Assembly (NCBI GenBank): GCA_015680685.1
Contig: MNCI01009291.1
Location: 4,940-68,939, forward strand
DNA length: 64,000 nt
Direction: 5' to 3'
From: Gnetum montanum
Lineage: Eukaryota; Streptophyta; Gnetopsida; Gnetales; Gnetaceae
Shown: in pieces, positions 37,015 to 48,269 of the stretch
Layout of the letters: the number at the start of each line of letters is the position of its first letter
Numbering within the stretch: the stretch's first letter is position 1
Made by a program: the position numbers and the translations under genes
The notes under the pieces: model-generated
What the model saw: only the letters and a program-made list of their open reading frames with translations
The model's database searches: none
Told to the model about the DNA's origin: nothing

Positions 37015-37869
37015 TGATGAGTGGTGAGGTACCACTACACTCAACCATACGAATATGAGGGTTTCACACACGATCTGGTCGAACTTCGCAGATGGGCTAG
37101 TTGTGGTATCTAAATAGTTACTTGTTGATCACAGTCTATTGTCTTCCCGCCTGGACTAGTATATTCTTTGTCACATATGGTTTAGTCCAGAGTGAGGTGT
37201 ATGATGTGGTTTCTAACCTAGTGCTACTCCTATAGGAAATGGAAAATAACTTTAATTAAGCTAGGAGGAAAATGGGGAGAGATTTAAGCTAATATGAAGT
37301 GGGAGAGAGAATCTAAGCTAGCCTAAGTGCGATGAGAATCCATTCCTTAATCATTTTTACACATCTTGGACTTCATGCATGACTACCATAGGGATTACCA
37401 AGTCCATGGCCTAGGTATGCTACTAGGTTACCAAGTAGTCACACTTGAATGCTCATGATTAAGTCATACTCATTCCACATTTAAGGAGTTTAGGATGAAG
37501 AGATATTAACTACGAAAGTCATAAGTGACAATAACAATTAAATAATTAAACTAAGTGAATGATACAATGATGAAGTAATCTCGATCTTTATTTTTTGTCA
37601 TGTGCATATCCAAGTACGTCACACTTAAATAAAAGTTCTATACAATTACAATCATCACACTACGGGCATGCACTAGGGGAAAGGGTTAAGAAGAACTAAA
37701 AATGAACTAACTTCTATCTACTAACTGAAAACTAACTGACTCCTTTCTGTGCATCCACATGTGTATTTATAGGCTCACATAGGAGTCATGATATTGTGTA
37801 TCCAATATCATTATTTGGGTTGTGATATTGTGTACCCGATATCAGAGCCAAATGAATCATGATTCATCA
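37015..37869 (-). repeat. E3 3' LTR
   Basis: On the minus strand it starts TGATGAATCATG and ends CACTCATCA. It closely matches the split 5' LTR (44887-45515 plus 52711-52950), including 'actaactgaaaactaactg' near 37725. A TATA-like 'cctataaatacac' (minus) is near 37765. The polypurine tract (minus CATTTAGTTGTAGGGGTA) is at 37870-37887. Confidence 0.85.
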
Positions 37870-37887
37870 TACCCCTACAACTAAATG

Positions 37888-40819
37888 AAAATTCATCCCT
37901 AAGTTAAACAAAATGAGAACAAGCTCCATTGATTACACAGTGGATAGGTATGGGATTATTAACTGACTAGGAATTTATTCATGCCACAGTGGAAAATTGA
38001 ATAGAACAAAATTGGGATAAACACAAAAATACAAAATTACAAAATTTCATGGAATTCATGTGGTTCCAGGTGGTGGTGGCTCCTCCATGGGTCACTTCCC
38101 CTTGTTTTGTGCTCTAGGTTTTATGATTTTGTGGCTCTAAAGGAGTGCCTGGAGCTTTTCCTCTTCAGTGCAGGGATCCCGTGCCATCCATGCTGATGCT
38201 CCAATGTTTGATGGAGTCAACACCTCCCATGGGCATGGTAGTTGTGAAGACATCTAATTTTCTTTAACATACCAAGCCACAAACAACTGTCATTCCTCCT
38301 CATAGGCGCTAGCTTTGCCCCTATACTCTTGAAAATCTATAAGTCGTCAAGCCAAGTTCGCTGCAACATCTTTCTACCCTTGGTAGATGGCCTTAACCAC
38401 CTCTAGTTCAGAATTTGTGACTTCTAGCCTCTGCAATGTTTTCTTGTGCTCTACAGATTCTACTTCATATTTGGCGTAGGTGGTAGCTACCTGCTTCTTT
38501 AGCTCTATTCTTGGATGTCCTACTATCAACATAGCTAGATTCGCATATTGCAGGATTACTAATTCCATGTACTCTATGAGATCTTGAATCTGAAGGTCCC
38601 AACTTTTAAGCTCTACCTAGTGGACAAATGCATATGTATCCAATATGGCCTGCCAATCAGTGTGTTGAGCACTAAAAGTATTGATGTGGGCCTTGGCCAT
38701 ATGGATCTCCTTCTTGATGACTTGCTTGTACATCCCCACCTAGTCTTTGAAATGCTCCTTTAACTTGTTGTGCTACTTGGCCTCGTTTTTCCATGCACTT
38801 ATTTCAATGGCCATCTTCTAGTAAATTGCGCGTACCTCCTCCATTGAGAGGGTTCAATTCTCTCTGGCCAAATGGTTCATGTCTTGGTTGATCCTAACCA
38901 ACTATTCTCATAACTGCTAAAAGTTTTCTTCAAGAACATTCTTCTATTTCTCCACAGTGGTCAACCAAAGATTGTTAGTAGCGAACTGTTTATTCTCTTC
39001 TTGTAAGGCTCTGAGTGCCTTAGCTTGCACATAGGTTTGTGCTTGTGCCTTGGAGGCATCCTAGTTGGCCTTCTCCTTCTCCTTCACCACTCTTTTATTG
39101 TCTACCAATAGCATATTGAGCTACTCCATCCTAAAAGTGTCCAGCTAGTCTAAGATGGATCCTACTATGTAGCTTGCAGGGCAATGAGCCTTTCTTGGAA
39201 TCTTGCCAACTCCACTTTTACATGCTTGGCCCTAATCTCTACCATGACCAGCTTCCCTTTAGTGGAGATGAGGTCTAATTATGCTATCATGAAATCTTAT
39301 GGGATGTCAAACAAGGATGTCATTACTTGTCCTATCTATAGCAATCGATCAAGGACATCCTCATGCTCCGTAGGAGTCATTGAGGGACTGGCCAAAGTTT
39401 GAGCATTTCGTGCTCCTGTGAAATCTACCAGTGGCACAACAAGGACGTTGAAATATTCTTTGATGTGGCCTGTGATCACTTCTACAGCTCCTGTTGCATC
39501 TTAGTGCTGCATGACCACCACTATGGCCCCTTCACCTATTTCTAATTGCACCTAGAAAGACATAGCCTTCCCTAAAATCTGTTATGAGCAATGGATCTTC
39601 CCTCCTCTTATTTGGATGGAAACCTCACCCCGTGCATGATCAATAGAAACTATGGGTTGTACAATGTTGTCGATGACACGAAAGAGATTAGCATCATCAT
39701 GACTTCCCCAACTAATTGTCTCAACGATGGCCCTGAGATGGCTCAACGATGGTCTATAATCCTATAGTGGTGATGGCAGTTGGTCTCACTAGCTCATGTG
39801 GGGCCCTGCTTATTGTTGACTGGGCCTTGTGCTTGGGAGTTGACTAGGCCTTGTAGTTTAAGTTGCAATGGGCCCCACCATCTATTCTTTCCCTGGCGCT
39901 AGTGTCTTACTAGCACTCTTCCATGGGGTTGGTGGCTTCAGTAGTTCCATGAATGAAGCATTTTGGGCTCTTCTGAGAATGTCATTGGTGTAGCCCAGAA
40001 TACCAACATGTTTGCACAGCTTCCTGATGAGATAAGGGAAGGGCAACGCAAACTTCCATGTCTTGCGTTCTTCAAACCACCTCAAGATCTCCATGAGATA
40101 TAGATGAGGAAGGTTAGCATTAACATTTCCCATCAATATCATACTTCCTCTTGCTACATATGTTGAAATTCTATTTAATCCTCTTGTGGAGAAGATGTGA
40201 TAAGTACCAATCTTGAAGTACATCCTTTCCTCCAGTGTCAACTCTACATATGTCTTATCTTCTCTGTCGTACATCCTCTTCAACCAAATCCTTCACACAT
40301 CAACATCGGAGCAAGTGGGAAAGTGAACAAATTTTTTCCTTGTATTCAAAAGGTTTAACACTTCCAAAATGGCTTTGGCAAAAAAATCTACAAATACACC
40401 ACCAATGTCAACTGTGGTGCCTTCTTCCTTATTGTGCCAAAATTGGTACATTTCTCCTAAGTAGTAGGCACCACTTTCAAAGAGGATAGGCCATAATGGG
40501 GACCCTTTGAGTTGGTCCCTAACGGCCTCACGAGTGAATTCTATGAAAGGTCCAAAGTTCAATTCCACGATCACAGCTACCGACATGGACCTTTCTTGGA
40601 TAGCCTAGACACACTCCAGGGGCAACATCAGGTGTTTTCCCTATTCAGGTGCTTTAGCAGCTCCTCCTTCTGCCTGTCCCGACTGCATAGTAGCAGAAGT
40701 CTCTTGATGGATGCTAAATGATTATGCCTCTTGCTTTGCATGTTACTTGGGAGACACTTGTCCTCTACCTCTCTTGGGTCATTTGGACACACCTTGAGAG
40801 GGTCCTTCTTTTTATCCAC
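37888..40819 (-). pseudogene. E3 extra 3' ORF (plant-transposon-protein-like domain plus coiled coil)
   Basis: Best copy of the extra ORF. The N-terminal part begins about 40819 (MDKKKDPLKVCPNDPREVED). The domain is at 40586-39882 in two open pieces: FGPFIEFTREAVRDQL, YQFWHNKEEGTTV, FFAKAILEVLNLLNTRKKF; then LTLEERMYFKIGTYHIF, NLPHLYLMEILRWFEE and FPYLIRKLCKHVGILGYTND. The coiled-coil tail runs on to about 38050 with stops (open piece 38568-38374, RIELKKQVATTYAKYEVES). No RT or envelope signature and no obvious signal peptide or membrane segment is seen. Its position between gag/pol and the 3' LTR is that of an env-like gene; the function is unknown. Confidence 0.7.
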
Positions 40820-42733
40820 GTTTAGGGACCATCTGTAATCACACAGGGCCGACCATTAGTAAGGTTTCTTACAAAAGTTAAGTTATATCTTACTTCTTGC
40901 CTTAATGAATTAATTTTCCATTTTGTGTGATTTAAAATTAGTAAAATGTCCCCCAAAAGTTTTAGTATTGTGCCCAATTTGACCTAGTGGCCTCAAATTT
41001 TAAATTCTCAGTATAAGTGAGAAGATAAGATTGTTTTTGGCAACATGTTTATCATTTTTATAAGTAATTACCCTTTATAGTATCCTTCAGGCAATGATGA
41101 ATTTCAAAAAATTTATGCACAATTTCGAGTGCACCCCTCCTCCACAACTAAGCTGAACACTCTGGGTTTAGGTAGGTTCAAATGAAATGAAAATCGGAGC
41201 GCTAGCAAGTGAGTTATGGCTAGTAGACCAAGAGATGCACGAGTCGCAAGTCATAGAAGACAATTTGAAAAACTCCCCCCATGTGAATAGTCAAGAATGA
41301 TGTTGATGTGTATGGGGGTCCATATATATAGTTTTTGAGGATGCAATATCGTGTACGCGATAGCGCGGCCCCGATATTGCGTCCAACCCGATATCGGGGA
41401 CTCGATATCATAGCCCATCGAAAATAGGGTACTTACAAGAATTAATAAATTTTTGAAATTCTAAACTCAAAAATGAAGGGCTTGAGATTGGTGTAAAAGG
41501 TCTAGGGTAATATTAAATAGTCCTGAAGCACAAAAAGTATAATGGTGTATAATCTGTCAATGAAATGCATGAATCAAATGAGGAGAAAGGACATGTTTCA
41601 ATACATAGGAACATTTGAACCAAAAGGATGATGAGGGAAAGAGTATTGTAATACTTTGAGGGTATAAAATGATGTGATGGTGATGTGTTATGAGTGCAAT
41701 TTACAAATGTTACGCAAGTGGGTCCTTCCCAAAGCAAGTTCCAACCTATAATGCCCTTATGTAACCACATCTCAAAATGTCTGTAGGCACTAGAAGGGTT
41801 AAATGTAATTTGCATAGATGCAACAAAACACATACGTGTAGATACCACTACGATGAGATATGAATTCCATGCTACCCCAGACACAAGTCACAATTACAAG
41901 AATAGTGTGGTCACCAGATGAGGCGAATTATAGAAGGGATTGCAAAGATTAGGACATGAGGTAACTAGCCTAGGGCATAATGAATCCTCATTGTAAGGCA
42001 TGATTAATGTGTCATTAACCTATCGCTCAAAAATTAGGACCAAGTCCATTCCTCTGATCAGTGACATCGCATTGTTTCATCCCAATGATAGACAACAATG
42101 ACAGCATCATGATGGTAAGGCATACGATCACTTGGCATTTCGTACAAGGGAGGAGTGATTCTTGCTTTGTGGCACTTTTGATTGTGTTGTTTTTTTTTCT
42201 TTTGGATTAAATGCTTAATCCAGAGAAGCTGCCTACCTTCAAGCATGGGTACATGTCTTTCCAATGGAACCCCCTAAAATAGCATTGGGTTTCTTTATTG
42301 AGTGCCTTTTTATTACTCTTACTCCCAATTTTCATTAGAGCTACAAGGATCTTAGTACAACTAGGCTACATGATAGCTCCCACAGATGTCACCAAAGAGA
42401 ATCCACAAGTTCCCTTGATGTCACACCCTGGCCATTCCCACTCAATCCATCCTTCTTCACTCTGGGTATAATGAACACAAGATTACTTTAAGTTTTAATG
42501 ATTAGGAATATCATTGTACCCAGGGTAGAACCTCTTATTAATAGAATGGGTGGATGGATGTTGTAGGCTAGCTATTCAAATAATTAGTCACCTGAGACTT
42601 GATAACATAGAACAACACCTCAACCAATGAGTCACATGAGTGTTTTATTTGTAGATGAGATTACTCATAAAAAGATAAAAATACAAAACAATAAATTGAA
42701 AGATGAAAAACTGGAAAACAAAAAATTGTAAAA
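40820..42733 (-). repeat. E3 3' noncoding region joining gag to the extra ORF
   Basis: On the minus strand it carries the post-pol landmarks of the other elements: 'catccatccacccattc' (about 42550), 'acatgtacccatgcttgaag' (about 42250) and 'gctttgggaaggacccactt' (about 41730). No gene is seen. The first part joins directly to gag, marking the pol deletion near 42730-42600. Near 41340-41410 are several 'gatatcg' words like those at the LTR ends of E3 and E4. Confidence 0.65.
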
Positions 42734-44770
42734 TTAAAGAAAAGAAAAACATTTATTAATGTTGCTATTGTTAGAATGGGGGATACCCCCCATAACTAAA
42801 TGGTTGAGCATAGCTAGAATTAATAAATGGAAGGTTAGGATCCTTGCATGTTGGAAATATTGGGACCCGATCATACTTACCCCATTGGGATTCACAACTT
42901 GATTAGAGTTGACATAGTGGGGCAAGTTATAAGATGTGGTTAATTTATAAGAAGTTGACCCACTATGGTATTTGCAACCATAAGATGGTATGCAAGGATC
43001 AACATGTCTCCCCATGTGGCTATATTCATTAGGCTGCATGGTTATTGGAGTATTGAGTGGTGGCCCTGGTAAGGTAACATGAGGTGTTGGGTTTGAAGAG
43101 GAAGATGCACCACAGTGTTGGACTTGTGCTGAGTTGGCAGATGCAATGGTTTCTGAACTATGGTGTCCCTTTCTATGGTCACATCTAAAGAAGGGACATC
43201 TATGATGTTGTTGAGTATTTCCACTATTGTTAATAGTAGAAGCACAAGTAACGTTCGTGGGTTGATGCTACGGTGCAAATCCTTTGGGTACAATTGGTGG
43301 TGATGTAGAAGGAGGTGAAGGATGAGAATTTTGAAATTGAGAAGAAATGTAAGGTACCCAAGGTGGTTGTCCTGTTGGTGAGGATACGGGTTGATAGTAT
43401 TGAGGAGAATAATAATAATATGGTGAGATAGAGGATGTTAACCTAGTTGGGGAAACAGGATGTTGAACTTGATAAGCACTTAGGTTCAGATGGTATGAAA
43501 GGTGTAACCAGTTTGGGCATGGCCTCCCCCATGACTGGGATTGTTGCCACTATGATTGAACACAGTACTTCTGCATGAACTCTGGATGTAACATTCTTCC
43601 CCAATGCTCATGTAAATGTGACAAGATTAGGCATTGGCCCTTGGGGTGATCGTACAGGCAAATGTTACATTGATACATATGATTGGCAGTTAGGTTCTTA
43701 TTCTCTTCAACCCTTCTTTCCAATTTTCTAAAGGTGTTTTGTCCTATTTCTTGGGTTTTCATAATTCTATCTCTAATAGCATTGGCATATTCTCCACATT
43801 TTTCATGTATCCATTCTATCATCCTATTGATCTTTGACTCAACTTCATCCAATGATTGTAGTATTGGCAAAGATGGTTCCACCTCCTTGCGGTGAGTTGA
43901 TTTCTCCTCTTCATAATCATGGGCCTTTGTTGATTTTTGGGCCTATTGATATTTTTCAACATTCTCCCATTTAGCCATTTCTCCTTCTTCTTTTGCTACC
44001 TGCTTGATAAGCTCTTGGAATTGATGGGTTTATGCTCATATAGTTGACCTCAAGCGTACATCCCTCAGATCTCCCTTGTTTCATTAATGAGCCCATCGAT
44101 GATATGGTACATTAGCCTTTCCTTGGAGAATCCATGGCTTGGGTAGTTGTTTAACAATGCATAATATCTTTCTAAGGCCATGTCCAAGGGTTCATGTCGC
44201 GCTTGTTTCCATTCTTGGATTTTTCTCCTCAAGGCTAACACTCTTGCATAGGTTTGATATCTTTCGTTGAAAAGTTCTACTATTGTTGGCTAACGTCAAA
44301 TTGATTTTGGTTTTAAAGACCTATACCATACTTTTGCTTAGCCAATGAGTGTCATGGGAAAGATCTTAAGTTTTTACCACCCATTATCGATGTTGTTCCA
44401 TACATAGACATCATGGAAGGCTTGTAAATGATGTTGCAGATCTAAATCATAGCCTCCTGAGAACTTGGGAAAGTTGTTTAAATCAATCCTGGGTAGATAG
44501 CTTTCCTTACAATTCCTATAGAATATTTGAAAAGCCTCTTGTATATGCATTAGGCTCTTAGTGGCCAGCAGGGGTTCATTTTCATTAGGTAGGTTATGAT
44601 ATTGTGAGTTGGGATGATGTTATCTTTTTTATGTGCATAAGAGACCAACCTACATCAGCTTAAGTACTCCAAACGTCGTCTCCATTGTCATATAATTTGT
44701 TGGTTCTCCAATGAATTGCCTTACTAGTTGTTGCATTATCATAGTCTTGTAAGAGAGACATTGTTATGAA
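42734..44770 (-). pseudogene. E3 gag remnant
   Basis: N-terminal sequence starts about 44765 and the main gag domain is at about 44480-43900. The open piece 43882-43550 has DEVESKINRMIEWIHEKC, then the zinc-knuckle-like CNICLYDHPKGQC (spacing CX2CX3HX4C) and LSHLHEHWGRMLHPEF. A Pro/Gln/Tyr/Ser-rich tail follows to 42734 (43293-43042 and 43039-42734). Homologous to E4 50360-48930 and E1 27950-29400. Broken by stops. Confidence 0.75.
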
Positions 44771-44861
44771 TTGTGTGTGACTTATTTGCAATTACTTCTT
44801 TCTGAAAGATATATCGTCAAGGCTTCGTTACAGCGATCTTGGATGATATAAATAATCTAAA

Positions 44862-44886
44862 TAACTAGCACTGTCCCTGGAAACAA
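44862..44886 (-). promoter_or_regulatory. E3 shortened primer-binding site
   Basis: After the LTR end CTCATCA the minus strand reads TTGTTTCCAGGGACAGTGC. This matches the second half of the tRNA-Asp complement plus the usual CAGTG continuation, but the first GGCGCC half is missing or degenerate. Confidence 0.5.
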
Positions 44887-45515
44887 TGATGAGTGGCAAG
44901 GTACCCCTACACTCAACCATACGAATACAAGGGTTTCACACATGATCCGGTTGAACTCCGCAGATGGGCTAGTTGTGGTATCTAGATAGTTACTCATTGA
45001 TCGTAGTCCAATGTCTTCCCACGTGGACTAGTATATGCTTTGTCACGTATGGTTTATTCCAAAGTGAGGTGTTTGATGTGGTTTCTAGCCTAGTGCTACT
45101 CCTAGAGGCAATGGAAAATAACTTTAATTAAGCTAGGAGGAAAAGGGGAAGAGAGCTAAGCTAATAGGAAGTGGGAGAAAGAATCTAAGCTAGCCTAAGT
45201 GCGATGAGCATCCATTCCTTAATCATTCATACACATCTTGGACCTCGTGCATGACTACCACTGGGATTACCAAGCGCATGGCCTAGGTATGCTATTGGGA
45301 TACCACGAAGTCACACTTGAATGCTTGTGATTAAGTCATACCCATTCCACATTTAAGGAGTTTAGGGTGAAGAGATATTAACTACGAAAGTAATAAGTAA
45401 CAATAATAATTAAATAATTAAACTAAGTGAATGCTGCAATGATGAAGTAATCTCGATCTTTATTTTCAGTCATGTGCATGTCCAAGTATGTCACAGTCAA
45501 ATAAAGGTTCCATAC
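44887..45515 (-). repeat. E3 5' LTR, 3' part
   Basis: Matches 37015-37640 closely (for example 'ctaggaggaaaaggggaaga' near 45130). It is interrupted at 45515 by E4, with CATAC (45511-45515) repeated at 52706-52710, and continues at 52711. Confidence 0.85.
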
Positions 45516-46322
45516 TGATGAGTGGCGAGGTATCCCTACACTCAACCATACAAATATGAGCATATTCATGCGCGATCTGGTCGAACTCCAAGGACTAAGT
45601 GCTTACGCGCCTTATGGAACACTTAAGGTTAATCAATCGTTGTCTTCCCAAGCTCACTTGTATTTGTCATGGTTGTATGGTTAAGTGAACTTGAGGTATA
45701 TGATTTTTATGTCTTTTATCTTTTTGTCACCTATGCTAAGAGGGAAAAGGGTGAAGAGACTAAGTAACTAACTTTTGCTAACTAAGCTCTAATTATCCTA
45801 GCATCAGTATCCATTCCCACTTGCTGTTCACGCCCTGAAATGATGCAATGCTACTAGGATTACCAAACGCTATTCGTTACTGGGATTACCAAGCGTAACG
45901 CATGTGCTCGAAGCGGTCATACTGAATGCACTTAACTATGAGAGTTAAGGGTTGAGAGAGATTAAGTCCTTAAGAAAGAATTTAAACATTTAACAATAAT
46001 TAAAGTCCTATTTAGCTTAGTCCATATGCTACAAGGTTTATCCAAAATTTCATCTTTATTTCCATACACAATTGTGTGCTCAGGTACAGAATTGCTCGAA
46101 TAAACATTCGTTTACTTTATGACTCCTACTGCAGGCACATGAAAATTATTCTATCTCTGGAATGGAAAAATGGCAATAGTTTGGCTAAGGTCTAGATCTA
46201 GATGGAGAAACAAGGGAGAGCTACCTCTTATTTATAAAACTAGCTATGAGCTGTGATATCGCGTACGCGATATCACAACTTTCGACACAATATCGCGGCC
46301 CATGCGATGTCGCATCCCATCA
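45516..46322 (-). repeat. E4 3' LTR
   Basis: On the minus strand it starts TGATGGGATGCGACATCG and ends CACTCATCA. It is nearly identical to 52104-52705. A TATA-like 'ttataaataagagg' (minus) is near 46235. The inverted word 'gatatcgcgtacgcgatatc' (about 46255-46275) is a near-perfect 20-bp palindrome in U3. Confidence 0.9.
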
Positions 46323-48244
46323 TACCCCCATGACTAAATAAAAACTTGTCCTCAAGTTCCTTACAAAATATTGGGAAGGTATGGGATTATTGACTTGAAT
46401 TGAACTAATGGGGAATGAGGTGACATGTGAACGGATCATCATTACAGTACATGACAAAATTAGTGTTCATGACAACAAGAATGAACACTATATACAATTA
46501 ACATCCAGCCTTATTTGGCAACTGAGAGAGAAAGAGAGAGAGAGAAGAAGTCTGTTGCTGCCAATGCCAAGATTGCACCTTTTTTGTGCATCCATAAGCA
46601 CACCATCAATCTTATTCTTTGCATAGCTGCTTCAGCACCGATCCATTCCAAGTGTTCTCTCCAGATCCAATCTATTGTTGTATGATTTCCATCTGCACAC
46701 ACAACGCAGTCTAATATTAGCAAGGGTGAATGAATCATAATGCAATTAATACCTTGCTTTGGTGTAAGGTCCATTCGCTAGGTTGTGATATGGCTGATAT
46801 GGATTTGGAGATATAATATTGGTGCTCTCTTGAGGTGTAGGGGTTTAGAGAAAATCAAAAAAATTGGGCGAAGACCCCCATGACTGAGAGCAAACCTCCG
46901 GTAGCAAGAGAATGGAGAAAAAGAAAAGGAACAAGAAAGATGGAGAAAAAGAAACAACTGTAACATCGATGAAAGGGATGTCAAGGATGGAAATGAACAA
47001 AATAAATGGTGATTGCAGAATTGTTTAAAGGAAAAGAATTAATAGATGCACCAAATAGGAATGTCAGTGGATCCTCCCCAAAGTAGGCTCATGCCCTTAA
47101 TGCCCTGACAATCCCACATTCAAAGATTCTGTAGGCTCTAGAAATGTCATTTGGAAACAAAAGTTAAATTCTTAACCACAAGAGTTTACCAAAAAGAAAA
47201 CAATGCATCCACCAAAATATAGACTTCCAATAAAGCAGGCAATGAGGTGATAAATGGAAAAAGAAGGATGGAAAGAAGAGAATGGAATGGAATGGAATCT
47301 CAAGAACAAGGTGATGTACAGCCCCTTGTGTATTTAATGATTAATGTGACTTGGTAGATCTCATTTCAAATCCAGCCTCAAACCATCCACATCCAGTGAC
47401 TCCGCATTAATACATTCAGCTAATCCATCCTCCCGAAGTAACCATAACCACTTCACCAAAGATCCCCCACCATTCCAACGAAACGAAAGATGAGAAAGTA
47501 GAAAGCGAGAAGGGCCTTAGTTAAAGGGAACATGTTTATTTTAGTTCCATAACCAGTGCTTGTAGCCTAAGTGATTATTTCTTCTAAGGGTTGTGCTTTG
47601 AATTCCCACTACTTCTCTCTTCTTCTTTTTTGTTCTTTTTTTTGTTTGTTTTTTTTTTTTTTTTTTTTGTGTTTCGTGAGAACCACACCATGCAAAGGCT
47701 TTTTATTTTTATTTTTATTCACTCAGCTTCCCGATAATTGGGTAACATCGAAACGGTAAGAAGACTCGAGAAGAAAACACCCAGGCACCCAAGAGAATGG
47801 TCAACACAAATGCATCAAATCCCCTTGAAGTCACACCCTTTTCAATCCTTGAGTCCTTCCTTAGTTTGAGAAATACCCAATCACCAGTTCGTTGATAGTT
47901 CTTATTAATTTGAAGAAAGGGACTGTACAGTTTCAAGCCAAGAGAGACCATAGAATTCTATGGATGCATGAATGAAGTGGACTCATTGCCTGCTATATCA
48001 AAAGAACCATACCTTAGTATCAACATCATAACTTAAAGGTAAAAACCAAACATTAGCAATCAATGGAATACAGTTCATACCATCTTTGAAGCACTTATTA
48101 GGTGACAAACTTAACAAAATGGATAACACACACACACACACACACACACACAAATAAAATAAAAAGTATGAACGATGTTGTAAAACAAAAAATAAGAAAA
48201 GTTAAATAATTTATAAAACAAAAATGTGTAAAATAAAAAATTTA
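46323..48244 (-). repeat. E4 3' noncoding region with polypurine tract
   Basis: The polypurine tract (minus TATTTAGTCATGGGGGTA) is at 46323-46340. The segment 47050-47515 is the inverted copy of 1-510. A T20 run is at 47649-47668, preceded by a possible tRNA-like word 'gctttgaattccc'. No gene is supported. Confidence 0.7.
48126..48152. repeat. AC dinucleotide microsatellite
   Basis: About 13 uninterrupted AC units, inside E4 3' noncoding DNA. Confidence 0.95.
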
Positions 48245-48269
48245 AAAAGAAACTGAGGGCCTCAAATGA

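Noticed and set aside
46511-46984. Minus-strand open frames of 87 and 68 codons in E4
   Set aside because: No domain; they lie in 3' noncoding retrotransposon DNA and are not matched as proteins in other copies.
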